From Acidobacteriota bacterium (GTDB lineage Bacteria; Acidobacteriota; Blastocatellia; RBC074): 50,535 nt of DNA. The stretch spans positions 72,861 through 123,395 of the forward strand of contig JAEUQO010000289.1 of assembly GCA_016789605.1 (NCBI GenBank). Reading direction: 5' to 3'. The notes beneath the pieces were generated by a model. It was given only the letters and a program-made list of their open reading frames with translations, did not search any database and had not been told where the DNA came from. The position numbers and the translations under genes are program-made. Below, piece after piece: positions 19,558-27,558 of this stretch. The stretch's first letter is position 1. Each line of letters opens with the position of its first letter.

Positions 19558-20061
19558 CTACTTCTCTTCAAGAAGCGATTTAGCAGCCTTAACTATATTT
19601 ACGGCCTTGAGGAAAGTTTGCCTACCCCAATTGTCAGATGTATTGGCAGCATTGGGCGATGATGTTTGCGGTGGGCTTTGTGAAAGCACTTCGCAAATGG
19701 CATGAATTTGTACGTCAATTTCTCTTAGTATCCTGTCTGCTTCAGCATGAAATCTAAAAGATTCCACTAATGGGTCATGCTTGAAACCTAGATAAGATAT
19801 TTTTTCAGAAGCATTAGAAATAACGTTCGGCGTCTTTTTATTGACTTGGTCAAGAAATTTTTTCAAATCGTCTGGGTCACTTTTGAAAACTAATAATGCT
19901 GTTAAAGTGTCTTTGATTGTTACCAACTCATAGTCGTCAGAATTGCTTGAAGCGGAAGTGCTTGAAATAGCTACAGAGTCAGCAAAATTGATTGACCGTT
20001 GAATCACTTCAAGATTTTGCCCAAGCTTATTTGTTAGTCGCTCTAGTAAAAGAAGATCCAT
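19558..20061 (-). CDS. Unrecognised low-GC gene inside the MoxR operon
   Basis: This 167-aa protein matches no family I know. It is mainly helical with charged and Leu/Ile-rich segments (MDLLLLERLTNKLG, DDLKKFLDQVNKK, FRFHAEADRILREIDVQIH) and a Ser/Asn/Thr/Pro-rich loop near 130-145. It has no signal peptide and no membrane helix, so it is probably cytoplasmic. Hand counts of four 60-nt lines give about 32-40% GC, while both neighbours are visibly richer. ATG 20061 has GAGG 9 nt upstream, 10 nt after the DUF58 stop. It separates DUF58 from BatA, which normally adjoin, so it looks like a late insertion that kept the operon intact. Confidence 0.6.
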   Translation of the reverse strand: MDLLLLERLTNKLGQNLEVIQRSINFADSVAISSTSASSNSDDYELVTIKDTLTALLVFKSDPDDLKKFLDQVNKKTPNVISNASEKISYLGFKHDPLVESFRFHAEADRILREIDVQIHAICEVLSQSPPQTSSPNAANTSDNWGRQTFLKAVNIVKAAKSLLEEK

Positions 20062-20071
20062 TTCTACTACC

Positions 20072-21028
20072 TCACATCCTGGCGCGTTTGGCCAAAAAGG
20101 AAAACAGCGCAAAATCGAGCGGTTTGTCTGTGGTCAGCAATTCGTAATCAATTTTGTTGCGTGCACAGCCATCACGCAGCGCTTCGACGTGTTGCTGAAT
20201 CGTCGTGCGATAACCTTCGCCCAGAATGTCAGGCAGCACGTGAATCTGCTCTTCGGTTTCCAGGTCCTGCAACAAAACCGGTTCGCTGAATTCAAAGTCG
20301 AGTTCGTTTTTGTCGAGCAATTGAAACACGATGGTGTCGTTACCTTTGAAGCGCAGATGCTGCAGCGCTTCGATCAGCTCGTCCGGTTCGTCGTAAAAAT
20401 CGGAAATGACGATGACGATGCCGCGCCGCGCAATGCGTTCGGCGGCTTCGTGCAACATGGCGGACAGCTTCGTTTCATTGCCGGCTTCGAGCTGTTCCAG
20501 CCGCCCGAAGATCGTGCGCATGTGTCCGCTGCGGCTGAGGGCGGGAACGTGCGCGCGCACTTCCTGGTCAAACGCAATCAACCCCACCGCGTCTTGTTGT
20601 TTGTTGGCCAGATACGCCAGCGACGAACCCAGAAACTGTGCGTATTGCAGCTTGGTGATTTCGCCGGTCGTGTAACGCATCGAAGCGCTGGCATCAATCA
20701 GGATGTGGCATTGCGCATTGGTGTCGGCGCGATACTTTTTGATGTAGTAGCGATCCGTGCGGCCCAACAGTTTCCAATCCAGATAGCGCAAATCATCGCC
20801 CGGCATATATTGCCGGTATTCGGCAAACTCAGTCGAAAAGCCCGTGAACGGCGAGCGGTGCAAACCAGAGATAAAGCCTTCGACGACGGTGCGCGCCAGC
20901 AATTCGAGCGAGGTGATTTTAGCCAGCACATCCGGTGCCAGAAAGCGCGGAATGGCCGATGACGACGCGGTTGCGTTGCCGGAACTTTCCGCCGATTTGG
21001 CGCTCGTGTTGTTCGATTTCCACCACAT
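20072..21028 (-). CDS. DUF58 (VWA-like) protein, MoxR partner
   Basis: The 318-aa product has the DUF58 signature FAEYRQYMPGDDLRYLDWKLLGR near residues 65-95, written here with its central GDDLRYLDW. It continues into a VWA-like fold with the metal site DASAS (near 112) and the later SDFYDEPDEL. No signal peptide is seen. DUF58 genes usually follow MoxR genes, as here, with 6 nt between them. The pair is thought to act as an ATPase and its metal-binding adaptor. ATG 21028 is close behind the MoxR stop and lacks a strong ribosome-binding site, so translation is probably coupled. Confidence 0.88.
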   Translation of the reverse strand: MWWKSNNTSAKSAESSGNATASSSAIPRFLAPDVLAKITSLELLARTVVEGFISGLHRSPFTGFSTEFAEYRQYMPGDDLRYLDWKLLGRTDRYYIKKYRADTNAQCHILIDASASMRYTTGEITKLQYAQFLGSSLAYLANKQQDAVGLIAFDQEVRAHVPALSRSGHMRTIFGRLEQLEAGNETKLSAMLHEAAERIARRGIVIVISDFYDEPDELIEALQHLRFKGNDTIVFQLLDKNELDFEFSEPVLLQDLETEEQIHVLPDILGEGYRTTIQQHVEALRDGCARNKIDYELLTTDKPLDFALFSFLAKRARM

Positions 21029-21034
21029 CGTGTT

Positions 21035-22057
21035 TTAGCTCAGGCCCGATTTCGGTTCCGGGACGGCTTCGATCAGTTTTTGGATGATCTGATCCGAATT
21101 GACCTTTTCGGATTCAGCCTGGAAGTTCGTCAGCAAACGATGGCGCAACACCGGTTGCGCAACCGCGCGGATGTCTTCATACGACACGTTGTAACGGCCA
21201 TTGAAGATGGCGCGCGCTTTGCCCGCCAGCACCAGAAATTGCGAGGCGCGAATCGAACCGCCCCAGGTCAACCAGCGATTGACGAAATCTGGCGCTTTGG
21301 GCGTGCCCGGTCGGCTGGTGTGCACCAGATTTACCGCGTAGCGCGTGACCGAATCCGCCGCCGGAACTTTGCGCACCAGTCGCTGGAACGCAATGATCTC
21401 GTCCGCCGACATCAAGCGCGAGAATTTGACGTCTTGCGGCGTGGTGGTCAGTTTGACCACGGCGACTTCGTCCTCTTCCGGCAGATACCCCATATGCACG
21501 TTGAACATGAAACGGTCGAGCTGGGCTTCAGGCAGCGGATAGGTGCCTTCCATTTCGATGGGGTTTTGCGTCGCAAGCACGAAAAACGGTTTGGGCAGGG
21601 GATACGTCGTGCCTTGTACGGTGACGTTGCCTTCCTGCATGGCTTCGAGCAAGGCGGCCTGTGTCTTGGGCGGTGTGCGGTTGATTTCGTCAGCCAGAAT
21701 GATATTGGCAAACACCGGCCCGCGAATGAATTGCAAATCGCGGCGGCCCGTGACGCGGTCTTCTTCGATGATTTCCGTACCGGTGATATCGGCAGGCATC
21801 AAGTCAGGCGTGAATTGAATGCGCTTGAAGGAAAGGTCGAGCACGCTGGCGATGGTGCGCACCAGCAGCGTTTTCGCCAAACCGGGAACGCCGGTCAAAA
21901 TTGAATGTCCGCCGACGAAAAGCGACAGCAACACTTGTTCAACTGCTTCGTCCTGGCCCAACACGGCTTTGCGAATTTCACGCAGAATGCTTTCGCGCGC
22001 ATCTTTGAGTTTATCGAGCAGGTCTTCGTCGCGGATGATTTGTTGGTCAACAGCCAT
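21035..22057 (-). CDS. MoxR-family AAA+ ATPase
   Basis: This 340-aa AAA+ protein has Walker A GVPGLAKT (near 58-65), Walker B NIILADEINR (near 117-126), the sensor motif FVLATQNPIEMEGTY, and the MoxR C-terminal lid with RLVRKVPAAD and RASQFLVLAGKARA. MoxR proteins remodel or insert cofactors into partner proteins, usually together with VWA-domain proteins. Here DUF58, BatA-like and another VWA gene lie in the same operon. ATG 22057 has AGGAG 6 nt upstream. The 128-nt gap in front carries an imperfect hairpin. Confidence 0.93.
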   Translation of the reverse strand: MAVDQQIIRDEDLLDKLKDARESILREIRKAVLGQDEAVEQVLLSLFVGGHSILTGVPGLAKTLLVRTIASVLDLSFKRIQFTPDLMPADITGTEIIEEDRVTGRRDLQFIRGPVFANIILADEINRTPPKTQAALLEAMQEGNVTVQGTTYPLPKPFFVLATQNPIEMEGTYPLPEAQLDRFMFNVHMGYLPEEDEVAVVKLTTTPQDVKFSRLMSADEIIAFQRLVRKVPAADSVTRYAVNLVHTSRPGTPKAPDFVNRWLTWGGSIRASQFLVLAGKARAIFNGRYNVSYEDIRAVAQPVLRHRLLTNFQAESEKVNSDQIIQKLIEAVPEPKSGLS

Positions 22058-22109
22058 TCAGTCTCCTAAGAAGTTCCGGATTTACGATGTCAGGTTTCAG
22101 AGAAGAGGT

Positions 22110-22163
22110 GTCAGGAGGAGATGTTAGGCTGCAAGCTCGCTTGCCTGAGTCCTCTTTCCTGAC
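22110..22163. other. Imperfect hairpin between DUF4159 and moxR genes
   Basis: The outer arms GTCAGGA (22110-22116) and TCCTGAC (22157-22163) enclose the inner hairpin GCAAGC-TC-GCTTGC (22131-22144). It sits in the only sizeable gap of the operon, so it could be an internal attenuator, processing site or degenerate repeat. Confidence 0.4.
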
Positions 22164-22185
22164 GCCTGTCATCTGTCCCTTAACA

Positions 22186-23058
22186 TCAGTGTGTTAGCGC
22201 ATAAATGATATAGTTCACGCCGAACTTGTAAGCCTCGTTGGTCTCTTCGATCGGGCGAAACGGATTGTCGGAAAACTGCCAGAAATCGCTCACGTCGTAG
22301 TTATAGTTGATGATCATCATCAATCTGCCGGTTTCATCTTCCAGCCCCCAGAATTCCGGATTCTGGGTTTCGCGCGAGCCAAACCCGCCGCCGTAAATCG
22401 GATTCAGATCAATCGTTTTGATCGAAAAGAAGCAGTTGAAAATCGGATGCGAGACATCCAGCTTCTTCAGCTCCAATTCGGGAAACGCCTTTTTGACGTG
22501 GTATTGCAGCGTCTGAAACTGGCCGGGCGTACGGAAATCGTCTACCAGCAGGAAACCGCCGCGCAGCAGGTATTCGCGCATCCCGGCAATTTCCTTTTCA
22601 GACAGATTCATGAAGCCGACTTCGCAAAGATAGGCGAAGGGAAATTTGAACAGCATCGGATCGTCAAACGTGAGGATCGGTTCGTTGATGTCCAGGGTCG
22701 GTTCGACTTTGGACAACTCGGTCATGATCTTCATCAGGTGACGCGACGCGACGGGATAATCGTGTGACCAGGGCGGACCGCCGTCGCCCAGGAAATTGTT
22801 GTAGCCGTAATACTGGGCATACTGGCTGGTATCAAACCGAATGCGGACAAAGGTAAACCGCCCGGACCAATTCGGATCGGTTTTGGGGATGCCGTTTTCA
22901 TTGACGGGCGGCAAATCCATGGTGGGTTTGCGATGCCGTCCGCGTTGCGCCAGGGCAAAACTGGTCAGCAGGCAAAGCGCCAGCAAGGTGATCGTCAATA
23001 ACAGCCATCTTCGTTGTAACAGCCATCTGTGTCGTAACCGCCATGGTTGTTGGTTCAT
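22186..23058 (-). CDS. DUF4159 exported protein
   Basis: The 290-aa product has a strongly basic N-terminus and one hydrophobic helix (about residues 18-37, LLLTITLLALCLLTSFALA), read as a signal peptide or anchor. The DUF4159 domain fills the rest: FTFVRIRFD, the acidic LTFDDPMLFKFPFAYL, a GATase-like nucleophile-elbow region at YLLRGGFLLVDDF, and FWGLEDETGRLMMIINYNYD. DUF4159 is related to class-I glutamine-amidotransferase folds but lacks the usual Cys. Function unknown. It is often found with MoxR and VWA genes, as here. It starts 8 nt after the TPR-peptidase gene, with AGAGG before ATG 23058. Confidence 0.8.
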   Translation of the reverse strand: MNQQPWRLRHRWLLQRRWLLLTITLLALCLLTSFALAQRGRHRKPTMDLPPVNENGIPKTDPNWSGRFTFVRIRFDTSQYAQYYGYNNFLGDGGPPWSHDYPVASRHLMKIMTELSKVEPTLDINEPILTFDDPMLFKFPFAYLCEVGFMNLSEKEIAGMREYLLRGGFLLVDDFRTPGQFQTLQYHVKKAFPELELKKLDVSHPIFNCFFSIKTIDLNPIYGGGFGSRETQNPEFWGLEDETGRLMMIINYNYDVSDFWQFSDNPFRPIEETNEAYKFGVNYIIYALTH

Positions 23059-23066
23059 ACTGCCTC

Positions 23067-25784
23067 TTATTGCCCGGTCAGTTTGAGTAACAGGTCTTGT
23101 GCCTTGTCGAAACCGGGCGCGATTTCCAGCGAACGCAAGATCGCGCGTTTGGCTTCAGTTTTCCGCCCACCGGCTTCATATGCGCGTGCGATGTTGAAAT
23201 GCGCTTCGGCCAAATTGGGCGGATTGGTGGCAAACGCAACCTGGAATTCGCGCAAGGCGGCGTCGGCTTCGCCGCGTTCCAGATGCAGATTGCCAGCTTG
23301 CGCGTGCGCGGCATATTCAAAGGGATTGATGAAAAAGCTCAAGCGGAACAGTTCGAGCGCGCGCGCTTTGTCGCCCGCATCGAGTTTCAACTGTGCCAGC
23401 TTTTTCAATGCGGAGTAATTGTTTTCGTCGAGTTTGAGCAGCGCTTCGAGCATTTCCGTCTGGGCCGCTTTATTGCCGCGCTGTTCGTAAATATCGGCCA
23501 GCATTTCATAGGCGCTGTCGCTGCCTTGCAAGGGATACAACGCAATTGCGCGTTTGAGAAATGGCTCGGCCTTGTCAAAATTCTTGTCGCCGAAATAGAT
23601 GGCGCCAGCGCGCAGGTTCAGCACGAAATCATTGGGCTGGGTTTCGGCGCGCGCGGGAAGTTCGGCTTTGGGGATGTCGCTGTAGCCCTGATTTTTCCAG
23701 CCCGGTTCGAGCACGGTGACGTATTTTTCGATCTTGCCGCTGACGTAGTTTTTGAAGTCGCGGTCAAAATCCGCTTCGGAAAGTTTGAGCGCCAGTTGCA
23801 ACACTTCCGGCGTCTTTTTCTTTTCCTTGTAGCCGCGCAGCATCGTCAGGATGGCGTTGAAGCCATAGCGCTCTTCAATGAAGTGGCAGATTTGCGAAGC
23901 TTCAAAATACGCGAGGCTGACATCGTCAGGCCGTTTGGGGCGAATGAAACCGTTGTCCAGGTTGGCGATGGAAAACCATTTGTTTTCAGCGAAGGCTTTG
24001 ATGTGTGACGGATTCCAGTCATCGCCCCAACCAGCGCGCGCCAGATGTTCTTCGTAAACGGACAAGCCTTCGGAAAACCAACGGGGAATCAGGTGATCGG
24101 TCGTTTGCAGCGTGATGACGTGGGCGTATTCGTGCCAAAGCGTGCTGCCCCAGTTGAAGGGACTGCCTGCGCGCGCGGTCGGAGAATCCTGCGCAATCAC
24201 CTGGCCAAAGCAAACGCCCAAGGCGCCCAAGCCCGGCAGGCCCAAGGCGCGCACGGCAAAGTCATCGTGATTGGGAAAGATTTCGACGGAAATCGGACCG
24301 CGCGGCGTGAATTGATATTTGGCGGCCAGTTTCTTTTGCGCTTCGGCGAGCAAATCTGTGGCGTAGCCTGACAGGACGTCGGTTTCCTTGGCTGCCGTTT
24401 TAACGAGGAAATCACCGCTTTTGGTTTCGCGGTATTCTTTCATCGCGTCGAGCAGGTCGAGCGTATTCTTGGCCCAGATGTTGAAACCGTCGCCTTGAAA
24501 CGCGGTTTCCAATGACGCGCGGCCTTCTTCCATTTTGCCCAACCGCAACAACCCCATGCCCAACGCGAGGTGCGATGACCACAAGCGCGGCGACAACTGC
24601 ACGGCTTTTTGCAGATAGGCGACTGCTTCGCTGTAACGGCGTGTTTGCGTGGCGTGATGCGCCAACACTTCATACAGCATGCCGTAACGAGGATTCAGCG
24701 CCAGCACGGTTTTGATTTCGGCGTCGTATTCCGGCTGTTTATCCTGTAACCAGAACATCGCTGCGCGCAGCGAATGGGCTTCCAGACTGTTGGGATTGAT
24801 CTTGAGCGCTTCGCTGAGTTGCGTTTGCGCGGAGCCATAGCGTTCGGCTTCCAAATCCACGGCGGCGGCAAACGTTTTGGCTTCGACGTAATTCGGATTG
24901 ATTTTCAGCGCCTGGGTCAGCGCGGCATTCATTTCGTCGCCACCGGAAATGCGTTTGTTGGCGGCAATCGCCAGATGCAGCCGGGCGCTGTTGGGATTGA
25001 TGTTGGCGGCGTCTTTGAAAAATTCGGCAGCTTCGGAATAGTTGTACTTTGACGTGAAGAGTTCGCCGCCGCCCAATTGCGCGGGCAGATACTTTTCATC
25101 GGCGGCAATGGCTTCCAGATAGAGGTCTTTGGCGTCCTGATACTGTTCCAGATGCACGAGCGCACGCGCAATCAGCGTCAGGTCTTCTGCCAAATCCACG
25201 TCGTTTTCTTCGTAATAGGTGACGAAGGTTTTATAAATTTCCTGTGCCGCTTCATCTTTGCCAGTCATTTCCAGCACTTCGGCACGACGCAAGTCGGCGC
25301 GTAATTTGACGGTTCTGGCAACGGCGGCAATCGCCTCTTCCTCTTCAGACAGCTGATCTTTTTTCGGGATCAGTTGTTGCGCCAACTGGCCGGACTTTTC
25401 AAATTCAGTGAGCGCTTCGTTGTTGCGGCCGGTGATGGCATAGACTTCACCCAGCCAAACGCGTGCCTGCGCTTCGTTGCCTTTGCTGGCAAGAAAGCGT
25501 TTCGCATCACGTTCTGCTTCAGTGTATTTGCCGGTTTCGAGATAGGCTTGCAACAAACCTTTCTGTGCGCGTCCGTCGTTGGGATTGCTTTGCAACAGAG
25601 AGGTGAACGAGGTGATGGCGGCAGCATATTTGCCTTGTTGCAATTCTTCTTCGGCGGCTTCGATGGTGATCTGGTGGGCCGAGACGCAGGCCAGCAAGCA
25701 GAAGAACGAAAGAGAGCAGATGATGGCAAGCACCGGTGTGCTGCGCATGATGGAGACTGTCTTGGCTTTGAACTGAAACAACAT
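23067..25784 (-). CDS. Exported TPR protein with gluzincin metallopeptidase domain
   Basis: This 905-aa protein has a signal peptide (about residues 14-36). About ten TPR units follow (45-430; for example AITSFTSLLQSNPNDGR and AVAYLQKAVQLSPRL), then a peptidase-MA-like domain (about 455-690). A second TPR array lies at 700-900. The zinc site is HEYAH at 551-555 with the third ligand expected in FSEG about 17 residues later, a complete gluzincin arrangement. It probably works in the periplasm. TPRs on both sides suggest a peptidase recruited to a complex rather than a free enzyme. ATG 25784 has AGAAGGA at good distance. Confidence 0.83.
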   Translation of the reverse strand: MLFQFKAKTVSIMRSTPVLAIICSLSFFCLLACVSAHQITIEAAEEELQQGKYAAAITSFTSLLQSNPNDGRAQKGLLQAYLETGKYTEAERDAKRFLASKGNEAQARVWLGEVYAITGRNNEALTEFEKSGQLAQQLIPKKDQLSEEEEAIAAVARTVKLRADLRRAEVLEMTGKDEAAQEIYKTFVTYYEENDVDLAEDLTLIARALVHLEQYQDAKDLYLEAIAADEKYLPAQLGGGELFTSKYNYSEAAEFFKDAANINPNSARLHLAIAANKRISGGDEMNAALTQALKINPNYVEAKTFAAAVDLEAERYGSAQTQLSEALKINPNSLEAHSLRAAMFWLQDKQPEYDAEIKTVLALNPRYGMLYEVLAHHATQTRRYSEAVAYLQKAVQLSPRLWSSHLALGMGLLRLGKMEEGRASLETAFQGDGFNIWAKNTLDLLDAMKEYRETKSGDFLVKTAAKETDVLSGYATDLLAEAQKKLAAKYQFTPRGPISVEIFPNHDDFAVRALGLPGLGALGVCFGQVIAQDSPTARAGSPFNWGSTLWHEYAHVITLQTTDHLIPRWFSEGLSVYEEHLARAGWGDDWNPSHIKAFAENKWFSIANLDNGFIRPKRPDDVSLAYFEASQICHFIEERYGFNAILTMLRGYKEKKKTPEVLQLALKLSEADFDRDFKNYVSGKIEKYVTVLEPGWKNQGYSDIPKAELPARAETQPNDFVLNLRAGAIYFGDKNFDKAEPFLKRAIALYPLQGSDSAYEMLADIYEQRGNKAAQTEMLEALLKLDENNYSALKKLAQLKLDAGDKARALELFRLSFFINPFEYAAHAQAGNLHLERGEADAALREFQVAFATNPPNLAEAHFNIARAYEAGGRKTEAKRAILRSLEIAPGFDKAQDLLLKLTGQ

Positions 25785-25817
25785 CGTGAATCCTTCTACA
25801 CTGCCTCTCTTACGGAA

Positions 25818-26426
25818 TTATGTCGGCTGGCCGTTTTCATCACCGGCGGCCATGACGGCTGCTTGCACATAGTACGTTTCCAAACCTGCCAGGGCGACTT
25901 GTGCGCCGGTTTGCCCCAACACCGATTCAAGCAATTGGCGAATGCGCGTGCGATCTACCAGACCCGGTTCGCGCAACAGCCACAGCAAGTCCAGTACGTC
26001 TTTGCTGCGCTTGGCCAAAAACTTCAGAATGACGAGCCATTCAGGAGTGACGATGCGCAAGCCATTCGGCAACGGCTGCGCATCACGCAACGCTGCTTCA
26101 TAAAAGCCACGAAAGAAATCGCTACGCACAATCACATCTACCGTCACCGTTTGCGCGCCGACTTGCACCAGATGCGAGGCGCCGCCAAACGTGAGCTGTT
26201 GTTTTGCGGGCAGTGCAATCAACCCTGAAGCCAACACGTCCACATCTTCGGTTGCACGTGCATAGCCATAAATATGCATTGCAACTCCACCCGCCAGTGC
26301 ACAGGTGACGCCTTCCTGGGCGGCTTGGGCGGCAATGATGGCAGCCGCTTGCAAGCCTTCGTCAGTCTTGATTTCGCGTTTGGTCAGCGCCGTTTGATAA
26401 CGCTGCACCAATTCTTCACGGCTCAT
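25818..26426 (-). CDS. Nucleotidyltransferase-fold protein (AbiEii/MNT-like)
   Basis: The 202-aa product shows the nucleotidyltransferase pattern ALAGGVAMHIYGYARATEDVD in its first third: a GG turn, RAT and the metal-binding pair D-x-D (DVD near residue 65). A third acidic residue, the D of VDVIV near 96, could complete the site. The C-terminal half has KRSKDVLDLLWLL, as in AbiEii/DUF6036-type proteins. No antitoxin of the AbiEi type adjoins, so a toxin role is not supported. It sits 22 nt after the caspase-like gene and before the TPR peptidase, and is probably co-transcribed. ATG 26426 is preferred to TTG 26432. Confidence 0.6.
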   Translation of the reverse strand: MSREELVQRYQTALTKREIKTDEGLQAAAIIAAQAAQEGVTCALAGGVAMHIYGYARATEDVDVLASGLIALPAKQQLTFGGASHLVQVGAQTVTVDVIVRSDFFRGFYEAALRDAQPLPNGLRIVTPEWLVILKFLAKRSKDVLDLLWLLREPGLVDRTRIRQLLESVLGQTGAQVALAGLETYYVQAAVMAAGDENGQPT

Positions 26427-26448
26427 ACGCAATGCGCGATTGATATGC

Positions 26449-27507
26449 TCACGGTTTCTTGGCTCGGATCGTCCGGCTGGTTTTGGCCAGTTCGATCAGT
26501 ACTTTTTCCAGCTCCGCTTCATACTCGTCTTCTTTCATTTGCGTCTTGCGCGCTTTGAGCTGTTCGACGGCGCCTTCCAGGCGGAGTTTTTCAGAAAAGA
26601 GCTGGGCCAACACCGGATCGCCGCCTGCCTGTTGTTGGGGCAGGGAGTCGAAGTAGGTGGTTTTGGCCAGCGCACCGTCGCCTTCTTCGGCTTTGGGGTG
26701 GCCTTTGCCGTCGCCGTTGTCATCAAGCAGCGCGTGTTCGGTGACGATGACGCCTTTTTGTTCAAAATAGCTGTTGGTCAATTTGACGGCGTATTCAAAT
26801 GCTTCGAGCACGGAAACGCGTCCGTTTTTGTCAGCGTCAGCTTCTGGATTGCCCAGCGCGGCAATGAACGGTTCGGCAAAACGCGTGGCGTTTTGTTCCA
26901 TGCCGCTGCGCGTGGCAGTGATGACGATGCGCCCGTTGGCCGACAGCGGTTTGACGAAATCGCCGCTGGCGCTGGCCATATTGACGACGGTCACATTGCG
27001 TGTGGGCAGATTGCTGAACAGTTGCGCGTAATCCGTGGACGACAAATCCGGGCCGACCAGATTGAATTTGGCGACTTTGCCATCAAAGCTGCCGTGTCCG
27101 ATGAAAAAGACGAAGACCTGTTGGTCTGGTTTGACCGTATTGCGCAGCACCACCAGCGCCTGACGCACATTTTCTGCTGAAGCCCGTTGCTCTTTCTCAG
27201 ACGGTTTTTCGGTCAGGACGGTCACGCGGTCTTCGGCAAAGCCCATTCGCTCGACCAACGCAGTGCGCAGGCTCGCCGTCCATTTGCTGAAATTCTTGGC
27301 GTAGGTTTCTTCGCCGCTGATGCCGCCGATGATCAACGCAAACTTGTTGGGATCGGGCGGCAATTTCTGTGCGGGCGTCGCTGTTGGTTGCGGCTTGGTT
27401 TCGCCAACTGGCGGCTGTTGTTTGGGCGTGACCGGGACGTCCTGGGCACAGGCCGCAACGGTCAGCAAGGTCAAAAGAAAAGTTGTAGAAAAAAAAGTGC
27501 GCATCAT
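26449..27507 (-). CDS. Caspase-like (C13/C14-type) lipoprotein without catalytic cysteine
   Basis: The product is about 352 aa. The N-terminus ends in a lipobox (VAAC, Cys20), so it is a probable lipoprotein. A Pro/Gln linker leads to a caspase-haemoglobinase fold: KFALIIGG, then FFIGHGSFDG with the expected His (about 138). Where the Cys-Ser-Gly nucleophile should stand, the sequence reads NMASASG (about 176-182), so the cysteine is absent. The following IVITATRSG and ADADKNGRVSVLEAFEYA, a family hallmark, are intact. It is probably a pseudoprotease or a scaffold. The start is not fixed: tandem ATGs at 27507/27504 lack a clear ribosome-binding site, and TTG 27537 is possible. Confidence 0.7.
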   Translation of the reverse strand: MMRTFFSTTFLLTLLTVAACAQDVPVTPKQQPPVGETKPQPTATPAQKLPPDPNKFALIIGGISGEETYAKNFSKWTASLRTALVERMGFAEDRVTVLTEKPSEKEQRASAENVRQALVVLRNTVKPDQQVFVFFIGHGSFDGKVAKFNLVGPDLSSTDYAQLFSNLPTRNVTVVNMASASGDFVKPLSANGRIVITATRSGMEQNATRFAEPFIAALGNPEADADKNGRVSVLEAFEYAVKLTNSYFEQKGVIVTEHALLDDNGDGKGHPKAEEGDGALAKTTYFDSLPQQQAGGDPVLAQLFSEKLRLEGAVEQLKARKTQMKEDEYEAELEKVLIELAKTSRTIRAKKP

Positions 27508-27558
27508 CAAATCTGAAAATCTGCAAACTCTGCTCAATCACACTTACGAAGAACGCTG

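Noticed and set aside
19558..20061. Low-GC gene as part of a mobile element
   Set aside because: No terminal repeats, transposase or integrase is visible, so only a possible foreign origin can be suggested.
25818..27507. Toxin-antitoxin pair from the nucleotidyltransferase-like and caspase-like genes
   Set aside because: The neighbour is not an AbiEi, HepT or MntA-type antitoxin, and the caspase-like protein is exported.
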